Positions 13,905 to 23,947 of a DNA stretch of 64,000 bases are shown here, in pieces. The DNA is from Auanema rhodensis (lineage: Eukaryota > Nematoda > Chromadorea > Rhabditida > Rhabditidae), in contig OZ059897.1 of assembly GCA_964057225.1 (NCBI GenBank), positions 5,270,001-5,334,000 on the forward strand. The letters run 5' to 3'. How positions within the stretch are numbered: the first letter of the stretch is position 1; every line of letters starts with the position of its first letter. Made by a program: the position numbers and the translations under genes. A model generated the notes under the pieces. The model did no database searches, was not told the origin of the DNA, and was given only the letters and a program-made list of their open reading frames with translations.

Positions 13905-16900
13905 TTAATTAGCATAAATTAAAGTTCACGTAAATTTCAAAGTCATGGTTACCATGCACCAATATCAATAAAAATTTGTTTTTAGACTAATATGGACATG
14001 GGGAATCTAATTTTAAAAACCGCATCTCTTTATCTTTCAGGTGAAGTGAGTTACATACCAAGTGCACATCACGTGTACATTTAATTAGCATAAATTAAAG
14101 TTCACGTAAATTTCAAAGTCATGGTTACCATGCACCAATATCAATAAAAATTTGTTTTTAGACTAATATGGACATGGGGAATCTAATTTTGAAAACCGCA
14201 TTATCTTTCACGTGAAGCGAGTTACATACCAAGTGCACATCACGTGTACATTTAATTAGCATAAATTAAAGTTCACGTAAATTTCAAAGTCATGGTTACC
14301 ATGCACTAATATCAATAAAAATTTGTTTTTAGACTAATATGGACATGGGGAATCTAATCTTGAAAACCGCATCTCTTTATCTTTCACGTGAAGTGGGTTA
14401 CATACCAAGTGCACATCACGTGTACATTTAATTAGCATAAATTATAGTTCACGTAAATTTCAAAGTCATGGTTACCATGCACCAATATCAATAAAAATTT
14501 GTTTTTAGACTAATATGGACATGGGGAATCTAATTTTGAAAACCGCATCTCTTTATCTTTCACGTGAAGCGAGTTACATACCAAGTGCACATCACGTGCA
14601 CATTTAATTAGCATAAATTAAAGTTCACGTAAATTTCAAAGTCATGGTTACCATGCACCAATATCAATAAAAATTTGTTTTTAGACTAATATGGACATGG
14701 GGAATCTAATTTTAAAAACCGCATCTCTTTATCTTTCACGTGAAGCAAGTTACATACCAAGTGCACATCACGTGTACATTTAATTAGCATAAATTAAAGT
14801 TCACGTAAATTTCAAAGTCATGGTTACCATGCACCAATATCAATAAAAATTTGTTTTCAGACTAATATGGACATGGGGAATCTCATTTTGAAAACCGCAT
14901 TATCTTTCACGTGAAGCGAGTTACATACCAAGTGCATATCACGTGTACATTTAATTAGCATAACTTAAAGTTCACGTAAATTTCAAAGTTATGGTTACCA
15001 TGCACCAATATCAATAAAAATTTGTTTTTAGACTAATATGGACATGGGGAATCTAATTTTGAAAATCGCATCTCTTTATCTTTCACGTGAAGCGAGTTAC
15101 ATACCAAGTGCACATCACGTGTACATTTAATTAGCATAAATTAAAGTTCACGTAAATTTCAAAGTCATGGTTACCATGCACCAATATCAATAAAAATTTG
15201 TTTTTAGACTAATATGGACATGGGGAATCTAATTTTGAAAACCGCATCTCTTTATCTTTCACGTGAAGCAAGTTACATACCAAGTGCACAGCACGTGTAC
15301 ATTTAATTAGCATAAATTAAAGTTCACGTAAATTTCAAAGTCATGGTTACCATGCACCAATATCAATAAAAATTTGTTTTTAGACTAATATGGACATGGG
15401 GAATCTAATTTTGAAAATCGCATCTCTTTATCTTTCACGTGAAGCGAGTTACATACCAAGTGCACATCACGTGTACATTTAATTAGCATAAATTAAAGTT
15501 CACGTAAATTTCAAAGTCATGGTTACCATGCACCAATATCAATAAAAATTTGTTTTTAGACTAATATGGACATGGGGAATCTAATTTTGAAAATCGCATC
15601 TCTTTATCTTTCACGTGAAGCGAGTTACATACCAAGTGCACATCACGTGTACATTTAATTAGCATAAATTAAAGTTCACGTAAATTTGAAAGTCATGGTT
15701 ACCATGCACCAATATCAATAAAAATTTGTTTTTAGACTAATATGGACATGGGGAATCTAATTTTGAAAACCGCATCTCTTTATCTTTCACGTGAAGTGGG
15801 TTACATACCAAGTGCACATCACGTGTACATTTAATTAGCATAAATTAAAGTTCACGTAAATTTCAAAGTCATGGTTACCATGCACCAATATCAATAAAAA
15901 TTTGTTTTTAGACTAATATGGACATGGGGAATCTAATTTTAAAAACCTGCATCTCTTTATCTTTCACGTGAAGCGAGTTACATACCAAGTGCACATCACG
16001 TGTACATTTAATTAGCATAAATTAAAGTTCACGTAAATTTCAAAGTCATAGTTACCATGCACTAATATCAATAAAAATTTGTTTTTAGACTAATATGGAC
16101 ATGGGGAATCTAATTTTAAAAACCTGCATCTCTTTATCTTTCACGTGAAGCGAGTTACATACCAAGTGCACATCACGTGTACATTTAATTAGCATAAATT
16201 AAAGTTCACGTAAATTTCAAAGTCATGGTTACCATGCACCAATATCAATAAAAATTTGTTTTTAGACTAATATGGACATGGGGAATCTAATTTTAAAAAC
16301 CTGCATCTCTTTATCTTTCACGTGAAGCGAGTTACATACCAAGTGCACATCACGTGTACATTTAATTAGCATAAATTAAAGTTCACGTAAATTTTAAAGT
16401 CGTGGTTACCATGCACTATTATCAATAAAAATTTGTTTTTAGACTAATATGGACATGGGGAATCTAATTTTGAAAACCGCATCTCTTTATCTTTCACGTG
16501 AAGCAAGTTACATACCAAGTGCACATCACGTGCACATTTAATTAGCATAAATCAAAGTTCACGTAAATTTCAAAGTCATGGTTACCATGCACCAATATCA
16601 ATAAAAATTTGTTTTTAGATTAATATGGACATGGGGAATCTAATTTTGAAAACCGCATCTCTTTATCTTTCACGTGAAGCGAGTTACATACCAAGTGCAC
16701 ATCACGTGTACATTTAATTAGCATAAATTAAAGTTCACGTAAATTTCAAAGTCATGGTTACCATGCACCAATATCAATAAAAATTTGTTTTTAGACTAAT
16801 ATGGACATGGGGAATCTAATTGTGAAAACCGCATCTCTTTATCTTTCACGTGAAGCGAGTTACATACCAAGTGCACATCACGTGTACATTTAATTAGCAT

Positions 16901-17433
16901 AAATTAAAGTTCACGTAAATTTCAAAGTCATGGTTACCATGCACCAATATCAATAAAAATTTGTTTTTAGACTAATATGGACATGGGGAATCTAATTTTG
17001 AAAACCGCATCTCTTTATCTTTCACGTGAAGCGAGTTACATACCAAGTGCACATCACGTGTACATTTAATTAGCATAAATTAAAGTTCACGTAAATTTCA
17101 AAGTCATGGTTACCATGCACCAATATCAATAAAAATTTGTTTTTAGACTAATATGGACATGGGGAATCTAATTTTGAAAACCGCATCTCTTTATCTTTCA
17201 CGGGAAGTGGGTTACATACCAAGTGCACATCACGTGTACATTTAATTAGCATAAATTAAAGTTCACGTAAATTTCAAAGTCATGGTTACCATGCACTAAT
17301 ATCAATAAAAATTTGTTTTTAGACTAATATGGACATGGGGAATCTAATTTTGAAAACCGCATCTCTTTATCTTTCACGTGAAGCGAGTTACATACCAAGT
17401 GCACATCACGTGCACATTTAATTAGCATAAATT

Positions 17434-18293
17434 TGTTTTGACTGGAGTCCTTTGAAGTAGGAGAGCGTAAAACAGGCATGGGTGGTTCAGTGGATTTGAA
17501 GTGTAGAGAACGAGAACGCTAGGTTACTTGGACAACGATTTATTAAGAGAGAACTGGTAAAGACAACAGTGACAAAAATAGGAATATAGATGAATACGAT
17601 ACGAAGCAAGAATACAAAGTAAATATGGAGCAGCAGCAACAGCAGAACGACGCTTGGAGCGGTCGTTGGATCAAGAGGTCAAGAATGGGAAAAGCTGCGA
17701 GCTTATATACGAATTCTACCGGGCGATATACAATACATATTAATGATGGCATGAAGAAATAGAGAAATAATTTACAACAAGAATACGAAATAATATATAA
17801 TAAATGAAATATAAAATAATCTAGGAATAATAGATACGTGGGCTGAATATTAGAATAGAATAGAATATAGAGAGAATACAGCATTTTGCCACAGATTGAA
17901 TGTGCCTTCTGCTGTAAGTTGTGGGGGCAGGCTAAGTGTAGATGAGTCATGTCTTATCCTGTGCGGCATCTCCCAGATTTTGCAGGATGCGCGAGTGGGC
18001 GAATGAGTCATGAGCCATTTAGACCTCGATTGCAACTTACAAGATTATTGATTAAGCTAAACGAATTCTTAAGATTAAAATAGACTATAGGCAATAAGAG
18101 AACAAGATTAACATAAAAGGTTAAGATGGATAGATGTGTTTAAGAGACAATAATGAAGGAACATCTGGTGAGTAATCGGATAAACTTGCATGTGTGTGTG
18201 CGGCACGTATGAGTCATAGGTGAATAAAATAGTGGGAATAAAGTGCATCGTTGTCCAAAAAGAGTATGGGAAAGATGGAGTGCGTTCGCACAA
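17434..18293 (-). mobile_element. Solo LTR of an LTR retrotransposon, inserted in the satellite
   Basis: An 860-bp block interrupts a monomer, and the satellite resumes in register after it. The block starts TGTTTTG and ends GCACA (TG...CA termini) and is flanked by a perfect 5-bp duplication AAATT (17429-17433 and 18294-18298). Read on the minus strand it has a TATA box (GTATATAAGC, 17701-17710) and, about 160 bp downstream, a polyadenylation signal AATAAA (17539-17544), leaving about 105 bp of U5. That U3-R-U5 order supports minus orientation. There is no internal region, primer site or coding domain, so it is a recombination-derived solo LTR. The superfamily (Gypsy, BEL/Pao or Copia) cannot be told from the LTR alone. 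A 135-codon open frame inside it has no recognisable domain. Confidence 0.82.
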
Positions 18294-20263
18294 AATTAAA
18301 GTTCACGTAAATTTCAAAGTCATGGTTACCATGCACTAATATCAATAAAAATTTGTTTTTAGACTAATATGGACATGTGGAATCTAATTTTGAAAATCGC
18401 ATCTCTTTATCTTTCACGTGAAGCGAGTTACATACCAAGTGCACATCACGTGTACATTTAATTAGCATAAATTAAAGTTCACGTAAATTTCAAAGTCATG
18501 GTTACCATGCACCAATATCAATAAAAATTTGTTTTTAGACTAATATGGACATGGGGAATCTAATTTTAAAAACCGCATCTCTTTATCTTTCACGTGAAGC
18601 GAGTTACATACCAAGTGCACATCACGTGTACATTTAATTAGCATAAATTAAAGTTCACGTAAATTTCAAAGTCATGGTTACCATGCACCAATATCAATAA
18701 AAATTTGTTTTTAGACTAATATGGACATGGGGAATCTAATTTTGGAAACCGCATCTCTTTATCTTTCACGTGAAGCAAGTTACATACCAAGTGCACATCA
18801 CGTGCACATTTAATTAGCATAAATTAAAGTTCACGTAAATTTCAAAGTCATGGTTACCATGCACCAATATCAATAAAAATTTGTTTTTAGACTAATATGG
18901 ACATGGGGAATCTAATTTTAAAAACCGCATCTCTTTATCTTTCACGTGAAGCGAGTTACATACCAAGTGCACATCACGTGTACATTTAATTAGCATAAAT
19001 TAAAGTTCACGTAAATTTCAAAGTCATGGTTACCATGCACCAATATCAATAAAAATTTGTTTTTAGACTAATATGGACATGGGGAATCTAATTTTGGAAA
19101 CCGCATCTCTTTATCTTTCACGTGAAGCAAGTTACATACCAAGTGCACATCACGTGTACATTTAATTAGCATAAATTAAAGTTCACGTAAATTTCAAAGT
19201 CATGGTTACCATGCACCAATATCAATAAAAATTTGTTTTTAGACTAATATGGACATGGGGAATCTAATTTTAAAAACCGCATCTCTTTATCTTTCACGTG
19301 AAGCGAGTTACATACCAAGTGCACATCACGTGTACATTTAATTAGCATAAATTAAAGTTCACGTAAATTTCAAAGTCATGGTTACCATGCACCAATATCA
19401 ATAAAAATTTGTTTTTAGACTAATATGGACATGGGGAATCTAATTTTGGAAACCGCATCTCTTTATCTTTCACGTGAAGCAAGTTACATACCAAGTGCAC
19501 ATCACGTGTACATTTAATTAGCATAAATTAAAGTTCACGTAAATTTCAAAGTCATGGTTACCATGCACCAATATCAATAAAAATTTGTTTTTAGACTAAT
19601 ATGGACATGGGGAATCTAATTTTGGAAACCGCATCTCTTTATCTTTCACGGGAAGTGGGTTACATACCAAGTGCACATCACGTGTACATTTAATTAGCAT
19701 AAATTAAAGTTCACGTAAATTTCAAAGTCATGGTTACCATGCACTAATATCAATAAAAATTTGTTTTTAGACTAATATGGACATGGGGAATCTAATTTTG
19801 AAAACCGCATCTCTTTATCTTTCACGTGAAGCGAGTTACATACCAAGTGCACATCACGTGTACATTTAATTAGCATAAATTAAAGTTCACGTAAATTTCA
19901 AAGTCATGGTTACCATGCACCAATATCAATAAAAATTTGTTTTTAGACTAATATGGACATGGGGAATCTAATTTTAAAAACCGCATCTCTTTATCTTTCA
20001 CGTGAAGCGAGTTACATACCAAGTGCACATCACGTGTACATTTAATTAGCATAAATTAAAGTTCACGTAAATTTCAAAGTCATGGTTACCATGCACCAAT
20101 ATCAATAAAAATTTGTTTTTAGACTAATATGGACATGGGGAATCTAATTTTAAAAACCGAATCTCTTTATCTTTCACGTGAAGCGAGTTACATACCAAGT
20201 GCACATCACGTGTACATTTAATTAGCATAAATTAAAGTTCACGTAAATTTCAAAGGCATGGTT
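18294..20263. repeat. 176-bp satellite array (distal block)
   Basis: Continuation of the same satellite after the solo LTR, about 11 further monomers. Several are tttggaa variants that alternate with ttttaaa variants (18730-19620), a two-monomer sub-pattern. The last monomer is cut inside its CATGGTTACCATG inverted repeat, where the outer Polinton inserted; bases 20258-20263 (ATGGTT) are the left target duplication. Confidence 0.96.
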
Positions 20264-20970
20264 AGTAGAGAGCCATGCCGAATTTACTAACCACGCCCCC
20301 AAACAGTTGCTAAAAACATACTTTTGAGGGCGTCAGCTGCTAAAATCATACTTTTGGGGGCGTCAGCTGTCAAAATCATATTTTCGGCGTCAGTCAAAAA
20401 TATACTTTTCCTCCCGTGGCAGGCTCTCGAGCCTGCGCATGGATCAAAATGCATGATTTTTTTTTTTTTTAAATTATTTTTTAATCTATTTTTAAATCAA
20501 TTTTTATTATTTATATATTTGTTAATTGTATTTGTAAATATTTTTAAACTTATTTCTTTTTAAATGTATTTTTAATATTTATATATATTTTAAATTGTAT
20601 TTGTAAATAATATTATTTAATTGTTTCTTTTTAAATATATTTTTAATAATATTTCTTTTTAAATGTATTTTAATATTTATATATTTTTTAATTGTATCTT
20701 TAAAACTGAATAAATTATTTCTCATATATATTGTTTTTTATTTATTTAAATATTTTTAAAAGCTAATCAATATGTTCACCGTACTTCTTATGGGTTAATC
20801 AATGGAACTCATATCGAAGGTTAATTCGATAAGAAGTAATAAATATTTAAACTTTAATGAAACACATATCGAAGGTTAATTCGATAAGATTGTTAAAACA
20901 GGTGCACTACACATGGCAAAAGTTGTGTTCATAAAAATATGATAAATAGCTGTACACCACATGTACCCAT
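20264..20970 (+). repeat. Outer Polinton left terminal inverted repeat (integrase side)
   Basis: Matches the complement of 56119-56960 and both ends of the inner element. In order it holds the AGTAGAGAGCCATGCC tip, three to four degenerate 30-bp units built on GGCGTCAGCTG (20310-20410), an 18-bp hairpin GCAGGCT-CTCG-AGCCTGC (20419-20436), an AT-rich tract with one 71-bp repeat unit, and two palindromic iterons (20812-20831, 20867-20886). Similarity fades around the ccacatgtaccc block, so the inner boundary is approximate. A 79-codon open frame here is only the translation of the terminal repeats. Confidence 0.88.
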
Positions 20971-21219
20971 AACGCTAAAGAATACTTACTATGCCAAGGG
21001 GTCATGAGTATATACGAATATTTTCAAACTTTTTAGCATCAAAAATGTTACTTTAAAGTAATTGTTGTTGTAGCCCTAATAGTTTATAAATGTTCTGATA
21101 GCTAATGTATTTCATAACTATGTTCAAGAATAGAATAAATGTTTCGTAATATATTTATTGAACAATAAATTTTCATTTAAAATTAGAACATGTGTTAACA
21201 TTTTGTAAGAGTTTCTTTT

Positions 21220-21312
21220 TTACAAAGTGTCTGGAAATGTTGTACTTGTAATCGGATGTGTACAAGTCTGTTTTTCGCAACAATCCTGCGTTTCCTCAGA
21301 AGGATCCAACAT
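21220..21312 (-). CDS. Possible 30-aa peptide, unknown
   Basis: A short ATG-initiated frame (MLDPSEETQDCCEK...) with four cysteines and an acidic start, lying between the integrase-end terminal repeat and the cysteine-rich gene, transcribed toward the terminus. The inner-element copy is the same length and differs at residue 5 (Ser here, Thr there). An AATAAA follows about 60 bp downstream. It resembles no family known to me. It may be a real small gene, an exon of a longer one (ttatag lies just upstream of the ATG), or chance. Confidence 0.3.
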   Translation of the reverse strand: MLDPSEETQDCCEKQTCTHPITSTTFPDTL

Positions 21313-21546
21313 TTTGAATTAGTGTTTCCTAAACTATAAAAATAAGAGTGTACCACAGCTGTTATAATAAGAATATGAATACAATATTAAACGATCCTAT
21401 TGTAATATTCCACAATTTTGGCTGACAGTTGTTATTGTATAAGGACTTGTCACAAATGAGTTGAATTATTGTTAAATATTTGGATTTACGAAATCGAATG
21501 CTGTAACAAGTAATTAATAAGCGGATAGTTTACAGGTTGTTAATCC

Positions 21547-21601
21547 GGCAACTGTTGGCGCAATCGGTGTATTTTAGCGCATTTGGCAGCTGTTTGCGCA
21601 A
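21547..21601 (+). promoter_or_regulatory. Paired 17-bp direct repeats upstream of a TATA box
   Basis: GGCAACTGTTGGCGCAA (21547-21563) and GGCAGCTGTTTGCGCAA (21585-21601) lie 38 bp apart start to start, 126 bp before the TATA box of the cysteine-rich gene. They are preserved in the other copies. They may be binding sites for a regulator; the protein is unknown. The rest of 21313-21726 holds nothing else I can name. Confidence 0.4.
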
Positions 21602-21726
21602 CAAACTGCTAATTAATGTATAAATGCATATATTTGTTGTAATATATAACAAATAGAAAAGCCGCATACAGCAGTCAACTGTTTTGTGAAAGAGGCGGAG
21701 TGGGTAGAGCTTTACAACAAAGTTTG

Positions 21727-21735
21727 TATAAAAGG
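21727..21735 (+). promoter_or_regulatory. TATA box of the cysteine-rich gene
   Basis: TATAAAAGG, a canonical TATA box, lies 263 bp upstream of the ATG at 21990. It shows that the open frame running from 21735 cannot be translated from its start: that codon is GTG and lies within the TATA box itself. Translation therefore probably begins at 21990, after a leader of about 230 nt. Confidence 0.6.
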
Positions 21736-21767
21736 TGGCAAAATTTTTTAGACCGAAATTTGCATTT

Positions 21768-21887
21768 CAGCTCCGCCAACAAGTCGACTATACGATCCAG
21801 CTCTGTCAACAAGTCTACTCTCCGATCCAGCTCCGCCACCAAGTCTTCTCGCCGATCCACCTCTGCCAACAAGCCGACGATCTGATC
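21768..21887 (+). repeat. Four 30-bp tandem repeats in the leader
   Basis: Four consecutive units of exactly 30 bp starting CAGCTCCGCCAACAAG, CAGCTCTGTCAACAAG, CAGCTCCGCCACCAAG and CACCTCTGCCAACAAG, each ending GATC. They lie between the TATA box and the start codon of the cysteine-rich gene. The array is open in frame on both strands (10-residue repeats, such as QLRQQVDYTI on the plus strand), but its position makes it a transcribed leader element rather than coding. Confidence 0.75.
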
Positions 21888-21989
21888 CAACGTCAACAGA
21901 CTGCTGCTAGGACTTTCCTCTACTCTACTTGGACCCTAGACGTAAAAGTTCGTTGTTGTTTAGGAAAAGCCTCCAATTGGGCTACAAAC

Positions 21990-22583
21990 ATGAAGCGTTC
22001 CGCTCTTGTTGATGTAGAGAATATTGTACCTTCGACACCGGAACCGGATGTTCCAAGACCACCCACACCAGGACCCAACTTTGCTGCCACATTCTTTGGT
22101 AAGGTTTTATTTTTGTTATTAATTATTTTTTGTTTAGACACACCAAAAAAGCAGGTACAAATCTCAAAAAATAGCTCTCCACAACAGCCTGTAGTTATGA
22201 GACCAATATGTCTCTGCAAAACTTGTAGGGATACATTGCAAGTCGTAGACGAGTACCACTGTTTCAGCCTCTGTGTCAAGTGTAGAGCGAGGAATGATGC
22301 CTTAGGGCTTTTAAAAGTTTTCCGTCATTATAAACCTGAAAATTCAACAATCAATGTGAGATTATAAAATTATTAATTCTAATTATTATTTTTTCTTTTA
22401 CAGATGCGTTCCTATTCTAGCATGTCATCAAAACAATTGTTGAATAATATGGGTTACATTGCCATTTATACTGATGAGTCAACTGTCAAGTCTTTTGGTT
22501 ATAAGCAGAATGTGTTCTACTTTAAATTAAGTCAACAGGCGCTCAACTTGAATATGCTTATCCGTTTTGATCCATCGTTTTGA
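21990..22583 (+). CDS. Spliced cysteine-rich protein, integrase-end gene (168 aa)
   Basis: Three exons with GT-AG introns: 21990-22098, 22138-22355, 22404-22583. Intron lengths are 39 and 48 bp, and the phases (1 and 0) fit. The protein starts MKRSALVDVENIV, has a Pro/Thr-rich stretch, then a probable zinc-binding region (CLCKTC about 18 residues before HCFSLCVKC), and ends with exon 3 in FDPSF. I do not recognise the family; a small gene beside the integrase is common in Polintons. The start is chosen as the first ATG after the TATA box. Function unknown; the Cys pairs suggest a zinc ribbon that may bind nucleic acid or protein. The inner copy has the same exon structure. Confidence 0.62.
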
Positions 22584-22673
22584 CTACAACAAGCACAAAC
22601 TGTTTAATGGACAGTTGGTTGATTTTGTTATGTTATATTTAAATTATCTTAGCCGTAACATTTTTTTTTCCAG

Positions 22674-22820
22674 CTTTCGAAGTTTGAAATTATCCATCAA
22701 CAGCCGACTCTCTAACCAACTGGTAAGCATTAAAAATTTAAATATTAATCAGTTTATAAATATAGGTTATATCATTGTCTTGGCTTTTATGTTTTGCTGG
22801 TTTTTATTGTTACAATATGA
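22674..22820 (+). pseudogene. Decayed 3' exons of a small membrane protein
   Basis: Counterpart of the inner exons at 49197-49344. Exon 22674-22722 (preceded by a pyrimidine tract and CAG) and an exon from 22766 would encode a C-terminal hydrophobic helix. In this copy an in-frame TAA replaces the AAA codon near the end of the first exon, and the second exon has lost one T from a run of six, so it is broken. The 5' exon is not resolved. Confidence 0.4.
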
Positions 22821-22879
22821 ACGATTGATCAAATAAATCATTTATTATTAATACAATTGTTTACAACAACAGTGAAAAA

Positions 22880-23947
22880 TTATACATTTAAATTTTCTGC
22901 ATCTATCCATTCATTAAAGTTGTCGGGATAGCCACTCCATTTTACAAATACTTGGCGTTTACCATTTCGTGTACGATCTTTCAAAACTTTCTCAATATAG
23001 TACTGGTTGCTTTTATTAGTAGCCAACACAAGTTCAGGCTCATAGAATATTCCCTTTATACGTTCACCATTATAATCTACAAGTTTATACACGGTTGGGT
23101 TCCCGGCTACAATCTCATCAATTGTGAATAGTTCCATTGTATATCCAGACTCGTAACTTTTTTCAAAAGTACGCCTGTTCTTGCTTATGCGAACATTATC
23201 ACCAATTTTAAATCGGTTGCGAACAGCTGGTGCATATTCTTCAACGAATATATTTGCTGTAACATCTACGGGGCGCATTTTAATCGACCGATTATAAGAT
23301 TTGTTTATTCCTTCGACCAAGTCATCTAGTATATCAATCCATCGATGATTATTCTTGTAATAGAGATATTTCATCATGCGCGTTTTTAAAGTTCTATTTG
23401 CTCGCTCCACCATTGCCGCCTTTTGTGGTGAACTTGTTGATCCATGCAGTATGGCAAATTTTTTGAATAGTTTTTCACAATGACTATTATAAAACTCTGC
23501 ACCGTTATCCGTTATTAGTTGGATTGGTATAAAATCCTTGAATACATTTTCAAATGCAGTAGCAACCTCTAAACCACCTTTAGTTTTCAAAGGCCTAACA
23601 TATAACATGCGTGTATAAACATCAATCATGGTCAACATGTAAGCATAGCCGTCATTTGATTTTTTATATTTTTGCATATCAACCAAATCTGCTTGCATTG
23701 TTAGGAATCGACCACAGCCTCTAGTCTTTTTAGTCTGCATATGCAGTCTGGTTGGTTTATGACGTGTAAAAGTTTCAGAGTCTTGCAAAAAACTTTCAAC
23801 TTGTGCTTTTGCGATGCCATGCTTTCGCGCTTCCAATAATAGATTTTTGGCAGACGTATAAGAAGTTGGATGCTTAATATTATAATAAATGTTCTCCAAA
23901 ACATTACTTCCATAATCTAATGTAGAATCGTTTACGTCCTTTGCCAT
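22880..23947 (-). CDS. INT: Polinton integrase with chromodomain (INT, 355 aa)
   Basis: DDE-type integrase related to retroviral and LTR-element integrases. It would join the element's ends to target DNA with 6-bp staggers in the nucleus. Catalytic residues: D87 (MQADLVDM), D147 (LITDNGAEF), E181 (AMVERANRTLK), with 33 residues between the last two. The C-terminus is a chromodomain (about 316-353: YYIEKVLK, VFVKWSGYPDNFNEW) with cage-type aromatics, a module that in other elements binds methylated histone H3. The first ATG is 23947 (MAKDVND); the open frame upstream starts with GTG. The start overlaps the end of the 245-aa gene by 44 nt in another frame. This copy is open. Confidence 0.93.
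   Translation of the reverse strand: MAKDVNDSTLDYGSNVLENIYYNIKHPTSYTSAKNLLLEARKHGIAKAQVESFLQDSETFTRHKPTRLHMQTKKTRGCGRFLTMQADLVDMQKYKKSNDGYAYMLTMIDVYTRMLYVRPLKTKGGLEVATAFENVFKDFIPIQLITDNGAEFYNSHCEKLFKKFAILHGSTSSPQKAAMVERANRTLKTRMMKYLYYKNNHRWIDILDDLVEGINKSYNRSIKMRPVDVTANIFVEEYAPAVRNRFKIGDNVRISKNRRTFEKSYESGYTMELFTIDEIVAGNPTVYKLVDYNGERIKGIFYEPELVLATNKSNQYYIEKVLKDRTRNGKRQVFVKWSGYPDNFNEWIDAENLNV

Larger units (their letters stand above)
1..17433. repeat. 176-bp satellite DNA array (main block)
   Basis: Head-to-tail tandem array. The phrase ttaattagcataaattaaag recurs at 1, 177, 353 and so on, giving a period of exactly 176 bp and about 99 copies. Monomers differ at few positions (for example tgag/caag/cgag after the TTCACGTGAA palindrome, catcac/cagcac, cattggg/tgtgg, ttttaaa/ttttgaa/tttcaaa), and these variants travel in blocks, which shows higher-order repeats. 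Some monomers near 14200 and 14900 carry an 8-bp deletion. No coding potential. Each monomer carries the palindrome TTCACGTGAA and the inverted repeat CATGGT-T-ACCATG. It looks like pericentromeric or other heterochromatic satellite; I do not recognise the family. Confidence 0.97.

Noticed and set aside
1-17433. Regular repeats resembling a CRISPR array
   Set aside because: The whole 176-bp unit is conserved with no unique spacers, no cas genes, and the context is eukaryotic; it is a satellite.
17543-17950. 135-codon open frame on the minus strand
   Set aside because: Lies in the solo LTR across its TATA and polyadenylation signals; low-complexity hydrophobic translation without a domain.
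20324-20563. 79-codon open frame at the outer element's left end
   Set aside because: Translation of the 30-bp terminal repeat units followed by AT-rich sequence; no independent support.
21735-22367. Continuous 210-codon frame over the cysteine-rich gene
   Set aside because: Starts at a GTG inside the TATA box and reads through two clear introns; the spliced ATG model at 21990 fits better.
22567-22836. 89-codon frame after the cysteine-rich gene
   Set aside because: Begins at TTG and runs through an intron and a splice acceptor; the 3' exon model explains the region better.
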